DNA of 64,000 nucleotides from Heliocidaris erythrogramma. Its lineage: Eukaryota; Echinodermata; Echinoidea; Camarodonta; Echinometridae. The notes under the pieces are model-generated. The model was given only the letters and a program-made list of their open reading frames with translations. It was not told the DNA's origin and did not search any database. Position 1 is the stretch's first letter, and each line of letters starts with the position of its first letter. Shown here in pieces: positions 1 through 11,300 of the stretch. The DNA is taken from contig CM046869.1 of the NCBI GenBank assembly GCA_025617745.1, positions 11,179,168 to 11,243,167 on the forward strand. The letters are read 5' to 3'. A program made the translations under genes and the position numbers.

Positions 1-259
1 TACGTATATTTGCTTGTGCAAATTACTATCGCGTCATGTTTGTCTTGTTAATAACGTTTTGAATTGTTTGGAAATATGAGGGGGAAATGACACTGAGACC
101 AGTTGTTTTTGTTTGTTTAATTCTCTGATTCTCTGTTTGGCGTTTGCCAATTTGCTACTCATTTGCAACTGAATAACATAAAATCAAACAATGGATTTAT
201 CTGAATAAAAGAGAAATATGTAAATGATGCAGTAATTATTTCGTTTTCATTCAATTCAG

Positions 260-3073
260 GTGATCCATGACTGCAAGTCGGACACCGCTGCATTGTACCA
301 TGAGTTTGGCGTGGTACTCAAGAATGTGTTTGATACACAGGTAAGTCATGTCCCTTGTGATACCATTCGCCAGGTTTGTTAATTTTTCTTTTTTCCCTCT
401 AATCACGCTCAGCGGTCTAGGAATGTTATCTTTTTCTTTTCTGTATGTATTGGAGTTATTTTCTTTTTATATATTTATTATGTACTATTATGTACTAAGG
501 GCACCCTCACCCCAAGCTTTTGCTTTTAGAGGTGTGTCCTCCAACTGTGTATGTACCACATGAATGTATACTTTGTCATATTTTTGTTTAAAATACAATT
601 ACATTATTTTTCTCATTTACTACTTTGTACACTTATATTGAAAAGTTGGAAATAAATGTCTTTAAATTGAAAATTGATTGAATTATCTAATTCCCAGTTG
701 GGCGTGTGTCAATTTGCTGACACAAAATACTAAATACCATAACGATGTCAATAAAATAAATAACGTGCAAGAAAAGATAAAGAGGTCCTAATTTATAGCA
801 TTAATTGACATTTAAGAAATCGTCACAATATTTTTTTTAGAAAAAAATCAACGCAAAACTATACATGTAGTTTTAGGTCCTACCATTCCAATGGTAGTCA
901 TGATCAAACAATCGGGTTCTTAAATTTATAAAGAAATGATAGACTCCCTTTTCTAATGTTTTACATTGGTATCCAAATCGATAATGTTATATAATTTGTT
1001 ACAGGTTAAACTTGAGTAGTAATATTATGATTTGCTATATTTTCTCTTTCTTTCCATTTTATTTCCATTATGATTGTTACTTTTCTTTATACTAATGCTT
1101 TTTTTGTAAAACAAAATATTCATGTCAATGTCAATGAAGTTTCTCAATGAAATACCAAAATACCATGGCGAGAACTGAAGAGTGGCGGATAAAGACCCAC
1201 CACTTTGAACATTCATAACCTTTTGGTATAATCATTCAACTCTCTAACTTGAACTAGCATGGTTTGAAGTACATATTATTGTTACTTTAAGTTTAAGACA
1301 TATAATGCCCTTGTCGTTGAGATGAAAATGCTACCTGAAAAAGGACATAATTTAATAACCCTGACCTTTGGTTACATGTCGTTTATCCGAAGGTTCATAA
1401 TTCCGAATGTTCAGAAAACGACGACCCCCTTACTATTATTTGATTTGATTTGGATTTTTTTATTTACCATCAACGACATTTAAGTACAATACATATTTAC
1501 ACAATGATATTTACATATAAAGGAAGAAAGCATTGGTTGGTGAAAGGGGCCAGATGATAGCATATGTGCTAGTCGAGCCTGACCCACAACAGAAAAACAA
1601 GTATTTCGCTAAAGTTCAGCATACAATTATTAACAAAAAATAATAACAGTTAACAATGGAAGTAAAAAAAGTACAAAGTAATGTTAAATACATTTCCTGT
1701 ATATACAGAATATTTGCAAGGATGTTTTCATTTATGATTCATACTCAGCAAGTGTGTTGTAATAGAATTCCGAAAGCCACTTCTAGACCTGGGTAATCTC
1801 ATTTTAAGAGGTAATCTATTCAAAAATTCACTGCCCGAGAAAGACAATGAAAATTGACCTTGTGCCCCTCTTTGCTTTTGCCTTGTATAATGTCACAGTA
1901 ATGTACTGAAGTATGATGCAAGTTGTTATATAAATCATATATGAAGTAGAAATTGACAAATCATGCAAATCATATACATTAAGGGTTCGCAAACGTTGAA
2001 ATAGAGGGATCGTATGAGTTATCCATTCACTAAATGTATGTCCTCTTAGTGCTTTCGAAACATGCTAAACGAATAAGAAAATGGATTAGGGATTGATAGA
2101 AAGGCATCTCTATTTGCATCTTCAGATTGTTTTCCCTTGCATCTTCAGATTGCGATGAAAGCCTTGATGGAGCAACTGAACAGGTACGGTTCTTATCTCA
2201 TGGGCTTCAAAGGTCTCTATGAGCTCCTCGGAGAGGGAACCTCTCACAAAGATGATGAATTTGTGAAGAAAATGGTGCGTACGCCGAATTTCTGGAAGAT
2301 GAGACCTTTCTCGGAAGAGATGATCTACTACGCCGCATCTGACGCTTTGTGTTTGGTTCCCAGCGTCTACCTGAAACTCGACGGGTATGTCAATATGTTT
2401 GGACCATATTTTCAGTCACTAATTCTCTTTTGTTTTCTCTCTGAAAATTTGATTAATAGAATGTGTGTGCATGATATTTTGTGGAATACATAAGCTGAGT
2501 ACTTTTTTAAGGCTTCTGTTAGCATCTTCTAATACCATATGCAAGTTTTATTCAGGCTAAACCTAGCAAATGCAATTGCCAGTGGTCTTTGCTTGTGTTT
2601 ATTTATATTTGGCCCATTGTGAGTCTATTGTCTTGTTTTTCACTCCCTCTCACACTTTTGTGTATTTCGAAAAATATGCAGTATTTGTCATTCCTTCTCA
2701 CATGTCCGGCTGTTTTTGTTCTGTTTTAACAAGTTTATGCCACGATTGGAAAATCGCGTGAGGAAAATTTTTAGGCAATTGAAAATTGAGATTTTAAGTT
2801 CCAATAATTAAGCAAAAATCTGGCTAAATCGAACTAATACATGTTCTCAAGTTCTGAATAATGGCCGAGAAAAGTCGTTTAATAAAAAGGCCTCCAAGAT
2901 CGTGACGATCTACTATTATTGTGCAATCAACTAATATGTGAATCATAATTTTCTTGATAACTGAATTGATATCTTGGCATTCACTTCCTTACAGTATGCT
3001 GACACCAATTTGGCGGGATTTTTTCAAGTGGTCATGCAGGAACACCGTGGAAGGCATCCAAAAACTGCGTTAG
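260..3073 (+). CDS. Egalitarian/EXD1-like 3'-5' exonuclease, copy A (3' part, three exons)
   Basis: Three coding exons are visible: 260-340, 2149-2384 and 2995-3073 (stop TAG at 3071-3073). Each is flanked by AG and GT, and phases 0, 2 and stop join without a shift. The first exon reads VIHDCKSDT..., the ExoII block with its Asp. The second carries FWKMRPF...YYAASDALCL, the ExoIII Y-x3-D motif that defines DEDDy nucleases. The last begins MLTPIWRDFFKWSC. The ExoI (DxE) exon must lie left of the window, so the gene is 5' partial. Family members bind RNA: Egalitarian in mRNA transport, EXD1 in the piRNA pathway, where it is reported to be catalytically inactive. The FW-x-x-RP...EM-x-YAA-x-D pattern recalls Egalitarian more than vertebrate EXD1. 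Oddity: the stop replaces a CAG present in copy B, and the following codons still resemble copy B's tail. It may be a functional shortened protein or an early pseudogene. Confidence 0.75.
341..2148. other. Intron of copy A, no gene seen
   Basis: AT-rich intron between the ExoII and ExoIII exons. It is much longer than the equivalent copy B intron (645 bp). The stretch around 1440-1700 follows a T-run and looks like the reverse-oriented 3' end of a retroposed repeat, similar in style to 11520-11680. No coding signal was found. The 2385-2994 intron is likewise plain AT-rich sequence. Confidence 0.5.
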
Positions 3074-5460
3074 CAAATTGGTTTCTATGGCAACACTCTT
3101 CATCAACTCATTGGTCTTTACTAGGTTATTGGTGGTATTAATATGGTATCTGTACTTACCCAGAATAGTGTTCTTTCACTTTTTAAGCCTCATGATTTCT
3201 TTAGATATTCCTCTCACTCTCCCCATAATATCTCTACTTCTCTCCTTAGCTGCTTCATTAGCTTTCTCTATTTCTTTCCCTGTCTATGCTTGTTCACAAC
3301 ATTTCTATTTTATTTTTAATTTCTTGTTAAAGTTTTTCCTTCTTCTTCTTCTTTTTTGTTTATACCTATTTACTACTGGTGCTAAAGTAAACACGGTTCT
3401 CCCATATTATTTATTTATCTAGATTGTAAGTAAATTTCTTTCAGACACGGGTCTATAACATATACAAGCTATATGCTTTTTAATAGACTCACAAAACTTT
3501 GTTTGTTTTACTATGTCTAGATTATTCGAATTGCTTTGATATAGTATACAATTATACAATTATAAAGGGTAAAGTAAAATTCTTTTGTATGACGTGTTAT
3601 AATGTTATTATATTTTTGTTACGTTATTGTGAATTATTTGTTATATACTTGGGTGAAAACAGAAAACATATGCGGGAAATAATATGAACCTTGAATTTAC
3701 AATGACTGCAAAATGAAATTGAAAGAAAGTGCTAATTTATGACAATATGTCCATCAATACCTATACGGATATTTTCTTTTGCTTAATTACTTCAAGTATC
3801 TGTGGTATGTCACTGCCAGGCTGAAAATGTACTATTCATGTGTTAAGTGCACAGATACCAAGCAAGCTCCTCTGTTATGCATTGTCAGATGGTCAATAGG
3901 TGTATTTACATAATCCTTACCAAAAAAAATGGTTACTTTTGAGAAATCAATACATTTTTCTCAATTTAATAACTTAGTAATGAAATTCTAATTTGACATC
4001 GATTTGCACCTCAAGAAAATGGTTATACTCAAAATTACATTATGTAAATTTGAATTTAATTGAATAAAGCACTTAGGAGTTATCATAGTCAGAAGGTAAG
4101 AAAATGTTTTTTTCTTTACATACAGAGCATTTGGGGGCAAAGCGTTGTCAAAGGGCACTCTGGGGTTTTCATTTCAGGGGTCCTGACACCCCCTTCCTGA
4201 TGGACAATTTTCTCAGTTTTTTATATTTTTAAAATGTACATCCATAGCTCTGCCTTCTGACAAAATTTGGTCCCTGGGCTTGTGTTTTGTAATGTCCAGT
4301 CATACTACTTCCTACTTACAAAGTTTACTACATGGGGGAGTTGGGGTGAAATTGACCCGACTTTGGGGTCGGGGGGGGGGGGGGGCTCTGGGGGCTAAAC
4401 CCAACGGCTACGGTCAGGCTGACAACATTTTGGTCAATGACTTAGATGGTCTTAGTAACTTTAAGGGATCAAATCTTATGGATAAAATGGGGTGACTATT
4501 TCGGAACAGGCTCCTGGCCTAATACAATATACAATTATAGTTCGCATACAACAATAAACGAACGGGTTTTAACAAACAGGTAGTTGTTAATTACTGCAAA
4601 GAGTTATATGGGACACTGATTAATGTACGGATGTCATTGATATATTGAGTCGCATGTGATTCGGATTTTCCATCTGTGTGAATGTTTTCGATCTTTGCTG
4701 GCTCAGACAGATGGCCTTTAACATTTTTATTATGTATTCTGCTTGTGGATATCGGGGCATGGATGTCAAAACAAGATGTACGCTGCGTAATGGGTTTTGT
4801 AATATTAACTTGTTAACAATACCATAGTGCAGTCAGTTCAGTTTCCTGTTACACTATAATTAAGTTCTTCTGTTTATCAACTTATATAAACATGCTACCC
4901 CTTTCTCTTTCTTTGAATCTGTTACATCCTCCGACCTATACCAATTATCTTTATCTGACTAAGAAAAAAAATTCTTTTAAATGGTCGTGCTGATGCCCGT
5001 ATGGTAACATTTTTTAAAAATTTACTTTCTTGTTTACGGCGTTCCAAACACAAGTTCCGCTTTTCGGGTTTTGCCTCCTTATTTGTAACATTTACTGTAT
5101 TGACCTTTGTCAAATACTTTATTATTGTCAGAAGGAAATAAATGTGATTTTCAATCAATCAAAGCTATAGCATTGTGGGTGGAGAGAATTTTATTGAATT
5201 TGCACATTTTCCTTCTGTTACGATGATATGATATGGGATTCTTCATAACGCGGTACGATATAGAATTCATTGAAACTCAAACATTCCTTTTTTACTACTT
5301 GTTTCATTTCCAAACGCTAGTCATTGTCCATACCAAAAAAAATCAGGCATGTATATGCTTAAATCATTCGAAAAAAATGATTAACGATTCAAGCAATTTG
5401 CTTCCAAGTTTTCCTCACATTTCTGTGATTTATTTATCTCCCTCCGTATATTTTATTATT
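3074..5460. other. 3' flank of copy A, no gene seen
   Basis: AT-rich sequence with only short shadow ORFs. 3074-3121 still matches the copy B terminal coding tail (see findings). An AATAAA-type hexamer lies near 4064 but cannot be tied to a transcript end. A G run of about 17 lies near 4370-4386. Confidence 0.4.
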
Positions 5461-6303
5461 CAGTGGCTGATCTACGGGGGGGGGGGGGGTTAGGGGGTTT
5501 CCGGGGGGATTTAACCCCCCCCCCCCCCTTGGGCTGCCAAGTAAAAATGTAATGTGCAAAGAAAAACGCCATCATAATATGTCCAGACCCACACAGTACG
5601 TTCCTATAGGGCACACATAAGTAATTCATCCGCTCGCAATGCATGCCGGTGAGGCGGAGCAAAGGTTATTTGAAATTAATTGATTAGAAATATTCATATA
5701 AAATCGATTGATTGTCCTCAGTAAATTTAAAAAGCGTAAATGGTGTTTAATAGACATACTCTTTTCAATTTGACACCTTAGCTGAAGTTGGCTAGCTTTT
5801 TATTATTTTTAAAGGATTTATTTTATCACTGGTGCACTTCCACTGTTTCTATGTGCAAATGGGCTGAAATTTCGGCTAGCCTTGTTTCAGCCTAAATATA
5901 TTTTTTTAACGCCGGGAAAGTGCCCAAATTAGGTACTTTATTTGAGAGATATTTATATTTTGTCTCTATTCTGTGAATTTAAACGATTTCTACCGAGGGG
6001 TATTCAAAATATGATTTATAGACAACCTTCGTTATAACACGTGAGTGAATGGGGCCGTGAATTACTTATGTGAGCCCTATAGCACAGGACTGCTTTTTAT
6101 GGTCTCCATTGCGTTAGTAGATGCCAGGAAAACATCATTTACGGGGGTTCAAAATAGCGAAAAAAGCAGCTCGCGGACATCGCCACTTTGCGCCCCCACT
6201 GAGCGACTTTTCGAGAAGCTGGCGAGACCAACAAAATACGGGTCTACCTTTTCCAAAAGTTGGGTCAAACCACCCCCTTGGAGAAAGGCTAGATCCGCCC
6301 CTG
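5461..6303. mobile_element. hAT-like non-autonomous element with long inverted arms
   Basis: The left end starts CAGTGGCTGATCTACGGGGG. The right end closes ...CTAGATCCGCCCCTG, whose complement starts CAGGGGCGGATCTAG. CAG...CTG ends of this kind are typical of hAT elements. Flanks are TTATTATT on the left and TTATTAAA on the right, an imperfect 8 bp (perfect 5 bp) target duplication. Inside, about 5608-5636 and 6054-6082 form an inverted pair around AATTACTTATGTG. Long G and C runs sit in the left arm. There is no transposase, and the overlapping ORFs inside are shadows of the inverted arms. Confidence 0.6.
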
Positions 6304-6536
6304 TTATTAAAAGACAAAAGTTGCTATTGTACCTCAAACTTAACATCATGTATTTATTATTTATACTACTTTGTACATGTTGACTTGGAAATCGTAAGAC
6401 TTTGTAATGCAGATAAATGAAAGTGAAATGAAATACTTTCACGATGATCTTAATGTTACATAATTCCTTTAAACACATACGGCTCAATGGTAATGAGACG
6501 CTATACAGTGCGTCCCAGAAAAAAAACGAATTCGGG

Positions 6537-7450
6537 ATTGATCGATGTTTAATCATATCTTAATCACACTTATTATTAATAAATTACACATATTTGTAAA
6601 GCTTGGACCCTCTTCTTTCATTTTGATGGCACTCATATGATACATACTTCACGCATGAGTGAATAAAGACAATATCAAGCAGGAGTTCCAAAAAGTCGTT
6701 TGGCCAACGTTATCTGAATTTCAAAGAGTATATCATATTTCTAGAAAGTTCGTTTTCTGCCCTTTCATATGACACCTCCATCGGGGGAAAATGAGCCAGG
6801 AATGACATAGCTCTGCTAGTGTAAAGTGATGCTTGCATTTCCATGATTTATTAAACCAAGGAGGTCTGTGATAACTCCTTGATTAAACGAATCCGTTTGC
6901 ACTGGCTGCCTGTCCTAGCAATAAACAAACAAGACAAAGGACTTCATGCATGGCTAATCGTCAACAGAACAGAACAAAATGGAGTGGTGAGTATAAAATG
7001 ACGAAAGCTGATTGATAGCTAGATAGGGAGGTACGTTTTCATTAACCTACTTGACCATGCTGTTAACAAAAGAGCAACGAGTATTTCTGGTGACAGAATG
7101 AGGACGATATGGGATCCTATAATGAATCATGGAAATGCAAGCATCACTTTACACCAACAGAGCTTTGTCATCCCTGCCTCATTTTCCCGATTGAGGTTTC
7201 ACATGAAAGGGCAGAAAATGAACTTTCTAGAAATGTGATTATCTTTTTGAAATTCAGATATCGTTGGCCAAACGACTTTTTGGTAGCCCTGCTTCATATT
7301 GTCTTTATTCACTCATGCGTGAAGCATGTATCATTTGAGTGGCATCAAATGAAAGAAAAGGATCCAAGCTTTACAAATCTGTGTCATTCATGAATCATTC
7401 ATTAATCATAATTGTGATTAAGATTAAGATATGATTAAACATCGATAAAT
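6537..7450. repeat. Large foldback repeat, ~300 bp arms
   Basis: About 6537-6850 and 7120-7450 are long imperfect inverted copies. The left arm begins ATTGATCGATGTTTAATC and the right arm ends GATTAAACATCGATAAAT. Shared internal landmarks include the paired forms of AAGCATCACTTTACAC and GTCGTTTGGCCAACG. The ~260 bp spacer has no ORF. A CAGTGCGTCCCAG-type sequence precedes the left arm and may be the true terminus. The 94 aa ORF at 7109-7393 is an artefact of the right arm. Confidence 0.7.
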
Positions 7451-7584
7451 CGGCTATATTAGCTAATATGCCCAGTAATCCTCAAATTGGCAAAAATCCT
7501 ACCCAGGATATCGAAAAAACAGTGAGCAGAACAGAGGTAGTGAATTTCTATAGAGTGGAGGTATAAAGCCTTAAGAGCAACGAG

Positions 7585-7690
7585 CTGTGCCGCCAACTGC
7601 TCGTGGTCTAGTGGTAAAGAAATCTGCATGGTCGAAGTATCCTTATTCTACACCTGCCGTTGTACAACGTTTATTGTTCGAATCCCGCTC
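7585..7690 (+). repeat. tRNA-like SINE relic
   Basis: Contains an A-box-like CGTGGTCTAGTGGTAAAG and, about 60 bases later, a B-box-like TTGTTCGAATCCCGC. The spacing and poor stems do not allow a functional tRNA fold, so it is most likely a decayed tRNA-derived SINE head. Confidence 0.35.
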
Positions 7691-8188
7691 TTCTTGACTA
7701 TTTTTTCAGTTATGAATTAACAATAGCGTTTATTTCGTTGAAAATTATCAGAATTTCAATAATTAAAAACACAAGGAACTTGACTAAAATATTCACTTGG
7801 TCAGGCGGATTTAATGGTGGCTGGGCATAATAACGAATTTGGCCGATGTGTTGTAAAACGTCCCAATCCGTATTATACCTTTTAAGAATAAAATTTCTCA
7901 ATGTATCATTGGAGCCGCGGAATGAATCGCCTGATCACCCACGTACCTGGGGATTCCCAAGGGCGAAATCAACTATGACACATCACAACAATCATTCCAA
8001 ATTTTGAAACGATAATTCATACAAAGGAATATGGCGGATAAATGATGACATAATGCGGACTTTTCAATGCGAATCGACAAGAATTATGAAAATGTGTTGG
8101 TGTTGGGCTGGCGCGGAAATATAATATGTCGTAATCTCGGTGAATTATGGTGGGTGTGGGCTATGTCATCACCAATACTGGGACATGA

Positions 8189-8196
8189 TATAAAAG
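8189..8196 (+). promoter_or_regulatory. Possible TATA box of copy B
   Basis: TATAAAAG lies about 125 bp upstream of the ATG at 8314. A start site near 8220 would give a ~95 nt leader. A short upstream reading frame starting at the ATG at 8223 overlaps the main start in another frame. This is sequence pattern only. Confidence 0.3.
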
Positions 8197-8313
8197 CCTC
8201 AATGTCAGAGGAAACCAGTGACATGCGTAGTATACTAGCTGACTACAACTTGCGAAGGTTTTATTACCCTATATCAAAAGAAAAGGTCTTCGCACTGTCG
8301 GATCATTATCACG

Positions 8314-11300
8314 ATGTACTCGCACTTGTACAGGAGGGACACCGCTCATTCCGATGGTCCCGAGCGGCTCTTTGCTGATCTCGGAACTCCCAGTGGTGTG
8401 CCTCGGGAGATTGCAGGGCGCATCATTTCGGCTCTCCTGGAGATCGTCCCGACGCGAAACATGACGTATCTGCCTGGGCTCCTTCCTTGCGTTAAATCAC
8501 ACAAAAAGGTAAATGGGATCCCAAACGTCGGTCTGTATTTGGCAACACAGAATGATCTTGAAAGATTCATCCGAAGTGTGCCTCAGTACTTCAAAATTTC
8601 GGGAAGCAATGTGTGCAGGTGTACTGGTTTTACAGAAGAGGTTTTCGATGCCGCCATAACCAAGAGAGCGCTGGAGATTCACCCTCACAGCATTGGGAGA
8701 AAGAGTAGCAAATCTACCCGTAGGACTGCTGCAGCTGTTGGCAAACCAGATGACTTCATTCGTAAGTATATATGTATTTATTCATGGCACATTATTTTAT
8801 CGCACTGTATTTTACCCCCATGAGTATTACATGAATATTACAGGGAAACGCGATGGCTCAGTGGTAGAGCAGTGGTGTCGAAACTGGGGGACCTTGGTTC
8901 GAAACCAAGTGGATGCGCTAGTAAAAAAACAAAAAACGAAGGCATTAATTCCCATTCCCAAGTCCCTTTGTGGCAATATCAATATCAATATCAATAGGAT
9001 TGTATTTGAAGTAATTTCTTCCTGTTATTATCATTTTTATTATTATTATTATTAACAGTGTTGGTAAAAGTCGAATGGGTTAAATATTTCCTTGATATTT
9101 CCGATATAGGCCTATTATATAAATAATCCTCAATGTTAGTTTTGAAGTAATTGTATTTTTGAAAGATTTCATGTTGAGTATTATGTTTTTAGAATTTATC
9201 CGTTGCTGTAAATTTCTTATGTTACACCTTATTCATTGAATATGTCTTGAACTCACACACATATATTTTATTATTATTTCGTTTTTTATTTATTATTATT
9301 ATTTTTTGGGGGGTATTCATTTATGTTGATCAATCTTTTTAAAAAAAATGGAATGAGAATAGTGTATAATAAAGAGAAAACAGACCTGTCCAGCTGGACA
9401 TATAACACGGACCTATATGCTGTCAACTTTAATTGGCTTTCAAAGCTGACTGAAGAGAACGGTTATTTATTTGGTCTCTGAGACCATTTAGATGCTCGAA
9501 AAAAACATTTTCATCAAATCTATTACATTGACCAACATCGTTTTATTTATTGCTACCTTTGGAAAAATTATAGGGTACGTAATCTCTCTAAAAAAATGTG
9601 ATCACTGATGTTACTCTGCGGGGGAGTGAAAGAAATAGAGTGACAATTTTACTCTGTTCTTATTTTAAAAAGCACTTTAAAATAAATTTGGGTATTCACT
9701 TGTAAACAAGTGATCACTGACGTGACTCCCGGGGGAATGAAAATACAGTGAAAATTCACTTTTGTCAGAGAGAGAGAGTACACTAAAAAAATATTTGGGT
9801 AAAATTGACCTAATACTGGGTTAAAAGAGAATTAAAAGAGAACATGGATAGTTGTTGGTAAAATTTTACCGAACTTCTCTTTAGAGTGTATGGTATTGTA
9901 GAAGTTTGAAGTTTGAGGCTTATTTTGTTCCACTTTTACATCAAAAACAATTCAGTAAAGAACTCAAATCAGGTACAATGTACGGTAAATAGGTAAAAAA
10001 TTTCGACAGATATATGAACTATAGTGGCAAAAATGAAAAAGAAAAGTAAAATGTGGGGAGCCTAAATAAAGAGCATTGCTTGTAAATGATTAGGCTCTAT
10101 TAGCTATTGGAGAATCAATATAATGCATCAGTTTTCATTCACACATTTTTCATAGATTCTATTGACAATGACAATGACAATTACATGACATTTATTCTCA
10201 TGTCACCCATAATATGTATTGAAGAATACATGTACATCATTTATCATTATTGTATTCAAGCAAATAATGTTATTTAATTTATTATTAATAATAAAGTTAG
10301 CTTTCTATTCTATTCTATTCCATTTTCGTGGATTCTATTGACCTGATGAGACCATAATGTCTGTACCCTGTTAATAAGTTGGTTTGAAAAGAAAGAGAAA
10401 AGTTAAAGAAACAGATCAATGAAATTTTGAGCAAAATCCAATATGAAATAAGAAAGTTATGTATTTTTCAAGTTGAATTTGAATTTTCAATCACAATTCA
10501 CATAACAAAATACATATATAAACAATTTAACGTAAATAAGTGATCATATGCGAACATTCGTATAAATCATCAATGTGCTAGTTGAAATTAAGCAAGACAT
10601 TAAAATAATGTAGGTGAAATATGAAGGAACCTGCATAAGTTGTAATCAATCTGACACAAAATTGGCAACTCCGTGACGTATCTTGCGAGCTTCTTTCCCA
10701 TTTGCCCTGCACTAACATGACTAAAAAAAAACTAACATGACTAAAAAAAACACACATGAATTTCCACTTTTTCTAAAGAACATATTTTAATCATTGCACA
10801 TATTGTTTTTACACAAAACCTGTATGAAACAAAATTCCTTCATCAACAACTAAGAAAATTAAAAGTCATGAAATTTTCTGTACAGACCAAATGGGAGAGG
10901 AGCTAACAAGATACGTCACTGAGTTGCCAATTTGTGTTTGATCGATTACAACTTCAAAAAATTCATAACTTTCTCATTTCTTGTCGGATTTTGCTCAAAC
11001 TTTCACTAATCTGTTTCTGTAATTTATCTGCTTTGATTCAAATCAACTATACAGGGTGGACCTCCCCTTTAATTAGAAGAATGTTATCAGGAGGATTGTT
11101 AAGTATATACACGGTTATGTCGTAAAAGCTTGTTATCATTGATGGTACATGCTCGTGTATGTCCTTGCAGTAGGAATATTGATTTTCATTGCACAATACT
11201 GCAATTTGGGATTGGCACCACGAAGAGTTTTTTTTTTTTTTCCTTTTAACCCTATAAACAGTAGACTTGTAGCCAAGACAGTGATTCAAACACTGTTATA

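Noticed and set aside
6045-6556. Overlapping ORFs on both strands
   Set aside because: They lie in the right end of a hAT-like element and its flank, with no domain.
7109-7393. 94-codon ORF as exon of copy B
   Set aside because: It is the right arm of the 6537-7450 foldback repeat.
7585-7690. Functional tRNA gene
   Set aside because: A-box and B-box resemblance only; stems and spacing do not fold into a tRNA.
8346-8688. Minus-strand ORFs over copy B exon 1
   Set aside because: Shadows of the plus-strand coding exon, which is supported by phase and downstream exons.
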